From the NCBI GenBank assembly GCA_016937575.1, contig JAFHKN010000002.1, forward strand, positions 1,798,001-1,862,000: a stretch of DNA of 64,000 nt, written 5' to 3'. The translations under genes were made by a program, and so were the position numbers. Positions 9,985-17,519 of the stretch are shown here, one piece after another. Position 1 is the stretch's first letter, and every line of letters begins with the position of its first letter. The notes under the pieces were generated by a model that saw only the letters and a program-made list of their open reading frames with translations, did not search any database and was not told where the DNA came from. Source of the stretch: Roseomonas aeriglobus (GTDB lineage: Bacteria > Pseudomonadota > Alphaproteobacteria > Sphingomonadales > Sphingomonadaceae).

Positions 9985-11583
9985 TTAACGCGCTGTTCCT
10001 GCGGGATTGGCCGGGGGTGTGTCAACCGATTGTCGACCAGTCCGGCCGGCCGGTGCCCCCTGGGGCGGCGTTCCGGGGTTCAGCGCAGCAGGATCGGTGC
10101 CCGGCGGCCGGGCGAGTGCGGGGTCGCCCAATTCCGGGTTCGGCCCCACCGTCGCGGTTTGCGGCGCCACATCCACCGTACGCGTCGCCACCGCCTCCGG
10201 CTCGGGATCGCTGCCCCAGTCGCTGATCTTCCTGCGCACGCGATCATAGTTCGCGATCGGGTTGTACAGCGGGCCGCCGTCTTCGAGATTCAAATCGTCG
10301 GCCTCTGCCCGCCCCATCGCTGCGAGCAGTGCGAACCCGGCAACATAAGCGTCACGCCGTGCGGAGACGAGCGTGACCTGTGAATTGAGCAGTTCCTGCT
10401 CGGCATTCAGGATGTCGAGGATCGTGCGGGTGCCGACGCTGTTTTCGGCGCGAACGCCCTCCAGGCTCAAGCGATTCGCCTGTACCGCGACTTCGCTGGA
10501 GGCAATGACCTGCTGAGCCGACTGCCAATTGGCATAGGCCGACCGTACCTGCGACACGACGCCGCGCTCGGTTGCGGTCACCTGTTCGATCGCCTGGCTT
10601 TCGCGCGCTTGCGCCTGACGCACCTGCGCGGCGGGTCGACCGCCCTGATAGATCGGCAGCGACAGGCCGAACCCGGCCGTCAGGCCGTAGTCGCTCTGCG
10701 GCGCCGCAGAGATCGGCGACGCCGATCCCAGCGTGTTGAGGAAGTTATAGTAGGTCCCGCCTGCTTGCGCGTTGATCCGCGGCAGGCGCGATGCCCGCGC
10801 AACCCGCGTGTCGAACCGCGTCGCATCGCGAGCCTTCTCGGCGGCCTGAAGCAGCGGATTTTCATCGAGCGCGGTCGATACCGCCGTCGTCGTGTCGGTC
10901 GGCAGGTTCGGCAGCGGCGGCGGCGACTGCAGCACGCCCGCCGGCGCACCGACGACGCGGATATAATTTTCGCGGCTGGCGATCAGCCGTGCTTCGGCCT
11001 GACGCAGCTGCCCCTCGGCCAGCGCGCGCCGCGCTTCCGACTGCGCGACGTCGGTGCGGGTCAGGTCGCCCACCTCGAACCGGTCGCGCGACGCCTGCAG
11101 GTTGACGCTCAGTGCGCGCACATTCTGCTGGTTGAGGGCGACGACCGCCTCGTCGCGGATCACGTCCATGTACGCCGCGACCACGTCGGTGAACAGGTTC
11201 GCTTCGGTGCCGCGCAGGTTCGCCCGGCCCGCCTCGATACGCGTCTCCGCAGCGCGGACCGAATTCTTCACCGCGCCGAACGCAATGATCGGATAGGCGA
11301 CCGTCGCCTGTGCGTTGATCTGACGCTTCGGTGCGAAGATGTTGTTGCCGGTCTGCCGCAGCGTCTCGGTATAGCTGCCCTGCAGATTGGACGACGGCAG
11401 CCCCGATGCACGCGCGATCGGCACATTTTCGTCCTGCGCGCGCAGATCGGCCCGCGCGCCGGTGATCGTCGGGTTGGTGCGATAGGCGCGGATCAGCGCT
11501 TCGCGCAGCGTTTCCGCCGAGCCCGCCCCCGCGCCTGCAACCGCCAGGACCGCGCCTGCGGTCGTCAGGAGAAAACGTCGCAT
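9985..11583 (-). CDS. tolC: TolC family outer membrane efflux/secretion channel
   Basis: 532 aa. Signal peptide MRRFLLTTAGAVLAVAGAGAGSA, then ETLREALIRAYRTNPTI, the classical start of TolC. Two repeats of long amphipathic helices follow (the two OEP domains). Residues after about 440 form a Pro/Ala-rich tail (PEAVATRTVDV, PPQGAPAGRTGRQ) longer than the E. coli protein's. It forms the trimeric outer-membrane exit duct for type I secretion and RND/MFS pumps. The start ATG 11583 is 3 nt after the methyltransferase stop, so the two are translationally close. Confidence 0.93.
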   Translation of the reverse strand: MRRFLLTTAGAVLAVAGAGAGSAETLREALIRAYRTNPTITGARADLRAQDENVPIARASGLPSSNLQGSYTETLRQTGNNIFAPKRQINAQATVAYPIIAFGAVKNSVRAAETRIEAGRANLRGTEANLFTDVVAAYMDVIRDEAVVALNQQNVRALSVNLQASRDRFEVGDLTRTDVAQSEARRALAEGQLRQAEARLIASRENYIRVVGAPAGVLQSPPPLPNLPTDTTTAVSTALDENPLLQAAEKARDATRFDTRVARASRLPRINAQAGGTYYNFLNTLGSASPISAAPQSDYGLTAGFGLSLPIYQGGRPAAQVRQAQARESQAIEQVTATERGVVSQVRSAYANWQSAQQVIASSEVAVQANRLSLEGVRAENSVGTRTILDILNAEQELLNSQVTLVSARRDAYVAGFALLAAMGRAEADDLNLEDGGPLYNPIANYDRVRRKISDWGSDPEPEAVATRTVDVAPQTATVGPNPELGDPALARPPGTDPAALNPGTPPQGAPAGRTGRQSVDTPPANPAGTAR

Positions 11584-11586
11584 CGA

Positions 11587-12255
11587 TTATCCCGGAAAAT
11601 GAAAGGCGCGCGGGCGTTCGAAACCCGGCAGCGTCACGCAATCGATGTCGGCAAAGGGCACGAGCGCGAAACCGTCCGACCTTACCCCGCTCGCCAGCCG
11701 AGCGACCCCGCCGTCGATCAGCCCGGCCAGCACGCGGCCGCCTGTCTTGACCTGCGCGACCAGTGCATCGGGCAATTGCTCGACCGCGCCGTCGACGATC
11801 AGCACGTCATAGGGAGCGTGATCGGCGGCACCTTCCGTCAGCGGGCCTTCCACAACCGTGACGTTCGCGACATCGGCAAGCGCCGTACGGGCGGCGGCAG
11901 CGAGCTCCGCCTCGCTCTCGACCGCGAGGACCTTTGCGACCAGCTGTGCGAGCACGGCGGCGGTATAGCCGCGGCCCGCGCCCACCAGCAGCACCGTATC
12001 GTGCGGCGACAGCTCTGCCGCCGTCAGCAGCCGGCCCGTCGCCAACGGCGCATTTTGTTCGCGGCCCGCGCCCAGCGGTACCGGGCGGTCGCGGTAGGCG
12101 AGCTCGGCCGCGTCGGTCGCCACGAACGCTGCGCGCGGCACGTCCGCCATCGCGGCAATCACGCGCGGATCGCTGACCGCAGTCGTCCGCAGCTGGCTCA
12201 CGACCATCGCGGCGCGCGCTGCGGCTTCGGTGCTGTTCCCCATCATCGTCGTCAT
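11587..12255 (-). CDS. Protein-L-isoaspartate O-methyltransferase family protein
   Basis: 222 aa SAM-dependent methyltransferase. The substrate-side N-terminus (DPRVIAAMADVPRAAFV; PLGAGREQNAP) and motif I (VLLVGAGRGYTAAVLA, with the acidic ESEAEL of post-I) match the PCMT family, which repairs isoaspartyl residues. The usual motif I GTGSGY reads GAGRGY here, and the usual IGQPY-I loop is replaced by GREQNAP, as in the divergent alphaproteobacterial branch beside tolC. Activity on isoaspartate is therefore uncertain. Start chosen at ATG 12255 (MTTMMGNSTE); ATG 12273 and 12243 are alternatives. First gene of the minus-strand block. Confidence 0.85.
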   Translation of the reverse strand: MTTMMGNSTEAAARAAMVVSQLRTTAVSDPRVIAAMADVPRAAFVATDAAELAYRDRPVPLGAGREQNAPLATGRLLTAAELSPHDTVLLVGAGRGYTAAVLAQLVAKVLAVESEAELAAAARTALADVANVTVVEGPLTEGAADHAPYDVLIVDGAVEQLPDALVAQVKTGGRVLAGLIDGGVARLASGVRSDGFALVPFADIDCVTLPGFERPRAFHFPG

Positions 12256-12416
12256 GTCCCCGCCATCGCACAACCGTGTTAGTCATGCAATACAGTTGTT
12301 GCTGTTCCGCCCGCTCTACTCCGCCGGCCCCGCCGCGCCAAGCGTCGCCCGCGCAACACAGGGCAGGATTCCGCTTAACCGCCCGGCTGGTGTCGCCAAC
12401 GTTACCGATCGTTCAC

Positions 12417-12445
12417 TTGAGATCGAACCGGATTGGACGTTTATT
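12417..12445 (+). promoter_or_regulatory. Candidate sigma-70-type promoter for the small secreted protein
   Basis: TTGAGA (12417-12422) and TTTATT (12440-12445) are separated by exactly 17 nt. They match the -35 consensus at 5 of 6 positions and the -10 consensus at 4 of 6. The start codon follows 34 nt after the -10 box with GAGG just before it. Confidence 0.4.
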
Positions 12446-12479
12446 CGGCCTCGCTGATTGTCAGCATGTGAGGAATGCC

Positions 12480-12674
12480 ATGCGCAAGATTGCTCTCTGC
12501 CTCGCCGCCTCGGCGCTGTTCGCCTCCGGCGCGGCCGATGCCGCCGGACCCTGTCGCGACGCGCAGAAACGCTTCGTCAAATGCCCCGCAAAGCCGGTCG
12601 CCAAGACGGCCCGTTGCAAGACCGCCGCCGGCAAGTTCGCGAAATGCGGCACGCCGGGCGCCAAGCCGATCTGA
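12480..12674 (+). CDS. Small Cys/Lys-rich secreted protein of unknown function
   Basis: 64 aa. Signal peptide MRKIALCLAASALFASGAADA (1-21, AxA-type cleavage), leaving a mature peptide of about 43 residues with two similar halves: CRDAQKRFVKCPAKPV and RCKTAAGKFAKCGTPG. Four mature cysteines are spaced as two C-x9-C units that could form disulfides. It is very basic. The start is supported by GAGGA about 8 nt upstream and by the signal peptide. It stands alone on plus between the methyltransferase (minus) and tRNA-Cys (minus). I do not recognise a characterised family. Confidence 0.7.
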   Translation: MRKIALCLAASALFASGAADAAGPCRDAQKRFVKCPAKPVAKTARCKTAAGKFAKCGTPGAKPI

Positions 12675-12725
12675 GCGCTGCTACCGTTCGGAAGAGCGGT
12701 TCGGCGCGATTTTCGCCCGAACCGC

Positions 12726-12799
12726 TGGAGGCGCGACCGGGAATCGAACCCGGGTGCAAGGATTTGCAGTCCTCTGCGTCACCACTCCGCCATCGCGCC
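12726..12799 (-). tRNA. tRNA-Cys (anticodon GCA)
   Basis: 74 nt cloverleaf. The acceptor stem GGCGCGA/TCGCGCC is perfect, the anticodon loop reads CTGCAAA with GCA, the T-arm is CCGGG-TTCGATT-CCCGG, the discriminator is U73 (a known cysteine identity base), and the 3' CCA is encoded. It lies about 100 bp from cysS on the opposite strand. Confidence 0.97.
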
Positions 12800-12901
12800 T
12801 CGATGCGGTGGAGGCGGGCAGATGCGGCGGGATCGCGCCCTTGTCAACAGCGGCCTTCAACCGGCTTGGCGCAAACCGGCGGCCCGGCTAGACGCGCGGG
12901 C

Positions 12902-14323
12902 ATGACGCTCAAGCTCTACAACAGCCTCACCCGCCAGACCGAAGTCTTCACGCCCATCCACGATGGAGAGGCGCGGGTCTACACCTGCGGGCCGACCGTC
13001 TATAACTATCAGCACATCGGCAACATGCGCGCGTTCCTGTTCGCCGACACGCTGGGCCGCGTGCTGAAGTGGAACGGCTATCAGCTGACCCACATCATCA
13101 ACATCACCGACGTCGGCCATCTGACGTCGGATGCCGATGCGGGCGAGGACAAGATGGAAAAGGCCGCGGTCGCGCAAGGGGCCTCGATCTGGGACATCGC
13201 CGCGCATTACACCCATGCCTTCAAGCGCGATATCCGCCGTCTGAACATCACCGACCCGGCCGAATGGACGGTCGCGACTGATTATGTCCCGCAGATGATC
13301 GAGTTCGCCAAGCGAATCGAGAAGGACTGCTATCGGATCGACGGCGGGCTGTACTTCGACGTGTCGAAGGTGCCGAATTACGGCAGCCTCGCCCGCGCCA
13401 CGACCGAGGATGGCGAAAGCCGGATCGAACCTGTCGACGGCAAGCGCAACCCGCAGGACTTTGCGATCTGGCGCACGTCTCCACCGGGCGAGCAGCGGCA
13501 GATGGAATGGGATTCGCCTTGGGGCAAGGGCGCACCGGGCTGGCATCTCGAATGCTCGGTAATGAGCCACGCCAAGCTCGGCCATCCGTTCGACATCCAC
13601 ACCGGCGGCATCGATCACCGCGAGATCCACCACCCGAACGAGATTGCGCAGAACCAGGCGTATTGCGAATGCAGCGATCCGGGCGCGCGGATCTGGATGC
13701 ACAATAATTTCCTGATCGATCGCGGCGGCAAGATGTCGAAGTCGACGGGGCAGTTTCTGACGTTGCAGGTGCTGGTGGACGCCGGCTTCCACCCACTCGC
13801 TTATCGTATGCTCTGCCTTCAGGCGCATTACCGCAGCGAACTCGAATTCTCGTGGGAGAACCTCGCCGCTGCCTCGACGCGGTTGAAGCGGTTGGTTCAG
13901 ACGGTCGAGAAACTGCGTGACCGGTTCGACAAGGAGCCGCGGGGCACGCTCGAGACGCCGGAAGTCGACGAGGCGAAGGCCGCGGTCGGCGACGACCTGA
14001 ACACCGCGCGCGCGCTGGTGCTGCTCGAATCGGTCGCGGGCGGCAAGGGCCATGCCGGTGATCGCTACATCGCGGTGCGCAAGATCGACCGCGCGCTTGG
14101 CCTGCGCCTCGCGTTCATCACGCGCGACGAACTGCGCGTTCGTCCGGCGCATGCGACGCTCGACGAGGAAGCGATCGAGGCACGGCTGGTCGAACGCCGC
14201 GAAGCGCGCGCGGCAAAGGACTTCGCCAGAAGCGACGCGATCCGCGACGAATTGGCCGCAGCCGGAGTCGAGGTGATGGATGGCGACCCGCTGGGATGGG
14301 ATTGGAAGGTCGTTCTTCCCTAA
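12902..14323 (+). CDS. cysS: Cysteinyl-tRNA synthetase
   Basis: 473 aa class I synthetase. Visible are the N-terminal YTCGPTVYNYQHIGN (zinc Cys plus HIGH-type motif HIGN), WHLECSVM and HHPNE (remaining zinc ligands), and KMSKS in RGGKMSKSTGQFL. The C-terminal DALR-like helical domain is followed by the family ending (AAGVEVMDGDPLGWDW). Start ATG 12902 gives the usual MTLKLYNSLTRQ N-terminus. The gene sits next to its cognate tRNA-Cys. A strong hairpin overlaps its stop codon. Confidence 0.97.
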   Translation: MTLKLYNSLTRQTEVFTPIHDGEARVYTCGPTVYNYQHIGNMRAFLFADTLGRVLKWNGYQLTHIINITDVGHLTSDADAGEDKMEKAAVAQGASIWDIAAHYTHAFKRDIRRLNITDPAEWTVATDYVPQMIEFAKRIEKDCYRIDGGLYFDVSKVPNYGSLARATTEDGESRIEPVDGKRNPQDFAIWRTSPPGEQRQMEWDSPWGKGAPGWHLECSVMSHAKLGHPFDIHTGGIDHREIHHPNEIAQNQAYCECSDPGARIWMHNNFLIDRGGKMSKSTGQFLTLQVLVDAGFHPLAYRMLCLQAHYRSELEFSWENLAAASTRLKRLVQTVEKLRDRFDKEPRGTLETPEVDEAKAAVGDDLNTARALVLLESVAGGKGHAGDRYIAVRKIDRALGLRLAFITRDELRVRPAHATLDEEAIEARLVERREARAAKDFARSDAIRDELAAAGVEVMDGDPLGWDWKVVLP

Positions 14324-14348
14324 ATCCTCCCCGTGCCGGGGAGGATTT
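14322..14348 (+). terminator. Intrinsic-terminator-like hairpin after cysS
   Basis: Perfect 11 bp arms AAATCCTCCCC / GGGGAGGATTT around a GTGCC loop, beginning inside the cysS stop codon and ending in TTT-GTT. The symmetric A/T flanks suit termination in either direction. The CCTCCCC/GGGGAGG core is also the first hairpin of the REP-like elements at 2842-2962 and 55195-55664, so it may be a domesticated repeat half. Confidence 0.55.
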
Positions 14349-14362
14349 GTTAGCGTGCCGCC

Positions 14363-15298
14363 ATGAAAGCCGTCCTCCCCGCCCTCGCCCGCCCGCTGCT
14401 CGAGCCGCACCTTCCCGCCGGGCTGGACATTGCGTGGTTCGCCTCGCCCGATGAGGCACGCGCGATGATCGTCGACGCCGACATCGCCTGGGTCGACATG
14501 CAACCGCCGAGCGAGACCGCCGCCGCCATCGCCGCGGGTCGGGGGCTCAAGTGGGTTTCCACCATCTACGCCGGCATCGACGCCTTCGACCTGCCGCGGC
14601 TGAAGGCGATGGGGACGCGGCTCACCAACGGCGTCGGCATCAACGCGGTCGCGGTGGCGGAATATGCCGTGATGGGCATGCTCGTCGCGGCCAAGCGCTT
14701 CGACCAGGTCGTTCGCCTTGCCGACCGGCAAGAATGGACCAGCGCCCCGCCGGGCGTGCTGGAACTGGAGGATACGTCCGCACTCATCATCGGCTACGGC
14801 ACGATCGGCCGGCTGATCGGCGACCGCCTCCGCGCCTTCGGAGTCGCGGTCACCGGCGTCACGCGCTCGGGTCGCGACGGCACGTTGACGCCCCACCAGT
14901 GGCGCGACCGGCTCGGCGATTTCGACTGGATCGTCCTCGCCGCACCCGCGACGACCGATACCCGGGCACTGATCGGCGCCAACGAACTGGCGGCGATGAA
15001 GCCCGGCGCCTGGCTGATCAACATGGCCCGCGGCGACATGGTCGATCAGGATGCGCTGATCGCAGCGCTGACCGCGCGGCGAATCGGCGGCGCGTTCCTC
15101 GACACGGTGACCCCCGAACCGCTCCCCGCGGGGCATCCGCTATGGGCCACACCCAACGCGATCCATTCGATGCACCTGTCCGGACGCAGCCAGACGCGCA
15201 TGTTCCGGCGCGGCGCGGAGCTGTTTCTGAAGAACCTCTCGGCCTTTCTCGCAGGTAATCCGCTGCAAAATCAGGTCGATCTCGACGCGGGATATTGA
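14363..15298 (+). CDS. D-2-hydroxyacid dehydrogenase (NAD-binding)
   Basis: 311 aa. It has the Rossmann dinucleotide motif GYGTIG (about 145-150), the substrate-side Arg region LINMARGDMVDQDAL, and the C-terminal catalytic His in HSMHLSGRSQ. The N-terminal domain is short and the GxGxxG loop is followed by no clear acidic residue, with TRSGR instead, which hints at NADP preference. It would interconvert a 2-keto acid and a D-2-hydroxy acid; the substrate cannot be told. It starts 39 nt after cysS, just beyond the hairpin. Confidence 0.85.
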   Translation: MKAVLPALARPLLEPHLPAGLDIAWFASPDEARAMIVDADIAWVDMQPPSETAAAIAAGRGLKWVSTIYAGIDAFDLPRLKAMGTRLTNGVGINAVAVAEYAVMGMLVAAKRFDQVVRLADRQEWTSAPPGVLELEDTSALIIGYGTIGRLIGDRLRAFGVAVTGVTRSGRDGTLTPHQWRDRLGDFDWIVLAAPATTDTRALIGANELAAMKPGAWLINMARGDMVDQDALIAALTARRIGGAFLDTVTPEPLPAGHPLWATPNAIHSMHLSGRSQTRMFRRGAELFLKNLSAFLAGNPLQNQVDLDAGY

Positions 15299-15347
15299 CG
15301 AACCGACCCCTTCCCCGCCACCTGCCGACGGGATTTGGGGGAGCAGC

Positions 15348-15812
15348 ATGCGCGGACAGGTTTTGGGTGTCGATCGGACGACGGGGGACGGTCAGATCGC
15401 AGGCGACGACGGCCGCCGCTATCGCTTCCGGCCCGAGGACTGGAGCGACAAGATCGGCCCGTCGGTCGGCGCGACGGTCGATTTCGACGTCAACGACACC
15501 CGCGCTCTCAGCATTTATCACGTTCCCGGCAGCGTACCCGCGCATGTCGCCCATGCCGTCCAGGCCGGCGAACGCCCCCGCCGCCGCACCAACCGCAACA
15601 AGATCGTCGCCGCGCTGCTCGCCTTCTTTCTCGGCACGCTCGGCATTCACCGCTTCTACCTCGGCCGCACGGGCAGCGGCGTGGTGATGTTGATTCTGAC
15701 CTGCACGCTCGTCGGCCTGCTCGTCACCGGCATCTGGGCCTTCGTCGACTTCATCCGCTACCTCATCATCGACGAAGCGGAATTCGATCATCGCTACAAC
15801 AGCGTTTTCTGA
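15348..15812 (+). CDS. TM2 domain protein with cold-shock-like N-terminus
   Basis: 154 aa. Residues 1-55 (MRGQVLGVDRTTGDGQIAGDDGRRYRF... GATVDFDV) look like a small cold-shock/S1-type beta-barrel. A basic linker (RPRRRTNRNK) is followed by a TM2 domain with two membrane segments (KIVAALLAFFLGTLGIHRFYLG and VVMLILTCTLVGLLVTGIWAFVDFIRYL), containing the family's G-x-H-R-F-Y-L-G and D-x-x-R motifs. Function unknown. The start has a strong GGGGGAG site. Its TGA stop is the last base before the first operator-like dyad of the DAHP synthase gene. Confidence 0.82.
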   Translation: MRGQVLGVDRTTGDGQIAGDDGRRYRFRPEDWSDKIGPSVGATVDFDVNDTRALSIYHVPGSVPAHVAHAVQAGERPRRRTNRNKIVAALLAFFLGTLGIHRFYLGRTGSGVVMLILTCTLVGLLVTGIWAFVDFIRYLIIDEAEFDHRYNSVF

Positions 15813-15866
15813 TTTACGCTGACGGCGTAAATAGAACTTGCGCAGATTTACGCCGTCAGCGTAAAC
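15812..15866. promoter_or_regulatory. Twin operator-like dyads upstream of the HTH-DAHP synthase gene
   Basis: Dyad 1 (15812-15832) is ATTTACGC-TGACG-GCGTAAAT with perfect 8 bp arms. Dyad 2 (15846-15866) is ATTTACGC-CGTCA-GCGTAAAC, with only the outermost pair mismatched. Dyad 2 is the reverse complement of dyad 1 at 20 of 21 positions, and the centres are 34 bp apart. Dyad 2 ends 7 nt before the start codon. This is the geometry of a dimeric HTH regulator's operator pair; that the adjacent fused HTH binds it is inference. Confidence 0.75.
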
Positions 15867-15873
15867 GCCGCGC

Positions 15874-17478
15874 ATGACGACCCTTGCCGGCACCAAGATC
15901 CGTAAGTTCCGTGAAGAACGTGGTCTGAGCCGCGCCGCCTTCGGCGCGTGGTTCGGCGCGGCCGGATCGACCGTTCAGGGTTGGGAAGAGGACGGCAAGC
16001 GCGCCGGCGCGAAGATCGCCAACCAGATCGCCAGCAACGGTATCGCCCATCACGCCGACTGGGCGATCCCCCATCGTATCTCGGAGACCGACATGGCCGC
16101 GACCTGGACCCCTGACAGCTGGACGCGTGCCGAGGCGCGCCAGATGCCGACCTACCCCGATGCCGCCGCTCTGGACGCTGCGACCGACCAGCTGGCAAGC
16201 TTCCCCCCGCTCGTCTTCGCCGGTGAGGCGCGCAACCTGACCGCCGACCTGGCCGAGGTCGCGGCGGGCAAGGCGTTTTTGCTGCAAGGCGGCGATTGCG
16301 CCGAAAGCTTTGCCGAGTTCCATCCGAACAACATCCGCGACACCTTTCGTGTCATCCTGCAGATGGCGGTCGTCCTGACGTTCGCCTCCAAGCTGCCGGT
16401 GGTGAAGCTCGGCCGCATGGCCGGGCAGTTCGCCAAGCCCCGATCCGCCGATATGGAGGAGATCGGCGGCGTCTCGCTCCCCAGCTATCGCGGCGACATC
16501 GTCAACGACATCGCCTTCACTCCCGAAAGCCGCGCGCCTGATCCGCAGCGGCTGATCCGAGCGTATTCGCAGTCGGCGGCGACGCTCAACCTGCTGCGTG
16601 CCTTCGCCAGCGGGGGGTACGCGAACCTGCACCAGGTCCACCGCTGGACCCACGACTTCATGGGCCGCAGCCCGTGGGCGAAAAAATATGCCGAGATGGC
16701 CGACCGGATCGGCGAAGCGCTGGAGTTCATGGCCGCCTGCGGCATCGACGCCGAGCGCGTGCCGCAGCTGAAGGCGACGAGCTTCTACACCAGCCACGAA
16801 GCCCTGCTGCTGCGCTACGAACAGGCGCTGACCCGGCAGGATTCGCTGACCGGCGACTGGTACGATACCTCCGCCCATTTCCTGTGGATCGGCGACCGCA
16901 CGCGTTTCGAGAATTCGGCGCATGTCGAATATCTTCGCGGCATCGGCAACCCGATCGGCATGAAGTGCGGGCCAAGCCTGGAGCCCGACGCACTGCTCCG
17001 CCTGCTCGACACGCTCAACCCGGGTCGCGTGCCCGGCCGGATGACACTCATCACCCGTTACGGCCATGACAAGATCGAGGCCGGCCTGCCCAAGCTGGTC
17101 CGCGCGGTGCAGCGCGAGGGCCATCCGGTGGTGTGGAGTTGCGACCCGATGCACGGCAACGTCGTGAAGGCGGCCAACGGCTACAAGACGCGGCCGTTCG
17201 AGCGCATCCTGGCCGAAGTCCGCGGCTTCTTCGCCGTCCACCGCGCGGAGGGGTCGTTTGCCGGCGGCATCCACTGCGAAATGACCGGGCAGAACGTGAC
17301 CGAATGCACCGGCGGCGCGGTCGACGTGACCGAACAGTCGCTCGCGGATCGCTACCACACCCATTGCGACCCGCGGTTGAACGCGGGGCAGAGCCTGGAG
17401 CTGGCGTTCCTGCTCGCGGAAATGCTCAACAACGAAATGAAGCACCGCCGCCCGGCGGAGGCTGTACAGGCGGCGTAA
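15874..17478 (+). CDS. XRE-type HTH domain fused to class II 3-deoxy-7-phosphoheptulonate (DAHP) synthase
   Basis: 534 aa single open frame. Residues 1-65 are an XRE-like HTH ([18 protein letters not shown], then [11 protein letters not shown] as the recognition-helix region). From Met74 onward (461 aa) it is a full class II (plant-type) DAHP synthase, the first shikimate step joining PEP and erythrose-4-phosphate: [36 protein letters not shown] and [11 protein letters not shown] are all intact. An in-frame stop at 15862 fixes ATG 15874 as the only upstream start; it has no Shine-Dalgarno site. The internal Met74 (16093) does have one. So both a fused and a plain enzyme may be made. The standalone enzyme in relatives starts near Met74, so the HTH is an addition. 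Confidence 0.9.
   Translation: MTTLAGTKIRKFREERGLSRAAFGAWFGAAGSTVQGWEEDGKRAGAKIANQIASNGIAHHADWAIPHRISETDMAATWTPDSWTRAEARQMPTYPDAAALDAATDQLASFPPLVFAGEARNLTADLAEVAAGKAFLLQGGDCAESFAEFHPNNIRDTFRVILQMAVVLTFASKLPVVKLGRMAGQFAKPRSADMEEIGGVSLPSYRGDIVNDIAFTPESRAPDPQRLIRAYSQSAATLNLLRAFASGGYANLHQVHRWTHDFMGRSPWAKKYAEMADRIGEALEFMAACGIDAERVPQLKATSFYTSHEALLLRYEQALTRQDSLTGDWYDTSAHFLWIGDRTRFENSAHVEYLRGIGNPIGMKCGPSLEPDALLRLLDTLNPGRVPGRMTLITRYGHDKIEAGLPKLVRAVQREGHPVVWSCDPMHGNVVKAANGYKTRPFERILAEVRGFFAVHRAEGSFAGGIHCEMTGQNVTECTGGAVDVTEQSLADRYHTHCDPRLNAGQSLELAFLLAEMLNNEMKHRRPAEAVQAA
16083..16095 (+). promoter_or_regulatory. Internal ribosome binding site and start for plain DAHP synthase
   Basis: GGAGA at 16083-16087 lies 5 nt before ATG 16093, the position where the conserved class II DAHP synthase sequence begins ([10 protein letters not shown]). 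The upstream ATG 15874 has no such site. This supports internal initiation, giving about 460 aa. Confidence 0.5.
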
Positions 17479-17486
17479 CCGGCTTG

Positions 17487-17510
17487 CTGCTCCCGCCGGC
17501 GCGGGAGCAG
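17487..17510. terminator. Hairpin between convergent genes (REP-like / bidirectional terminator)
   Basis: Perfect 10 bp arms CTGCTCCCGC / GCGGGAGCAG around CGGC, in the 41 bp between the DAHP synthase and the convergent M16 protease gene. There is no U-tract. The core resembles the CTCCCGC/GCGGGAG repeats at 50165 and 58151. Confidence 0.45.
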
Positions 17511-17519
17511 CGCCGGACC

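Noticed and set aside
12857..15136. 759-codon antisense frame over cysS and the dehydrogenase
   Set aside because: Covers two certain genes on the other strand and ignores the terminator hairpin; shadow of high GC.
16060..16110. The HTH-DAHP synthase junction as two separate genes
   Set aside because: No stop codon separates them and the frame is continuous, so ribosomes starting at 15874 must read into the enzyme; kept as a fusion with a possible internal start.
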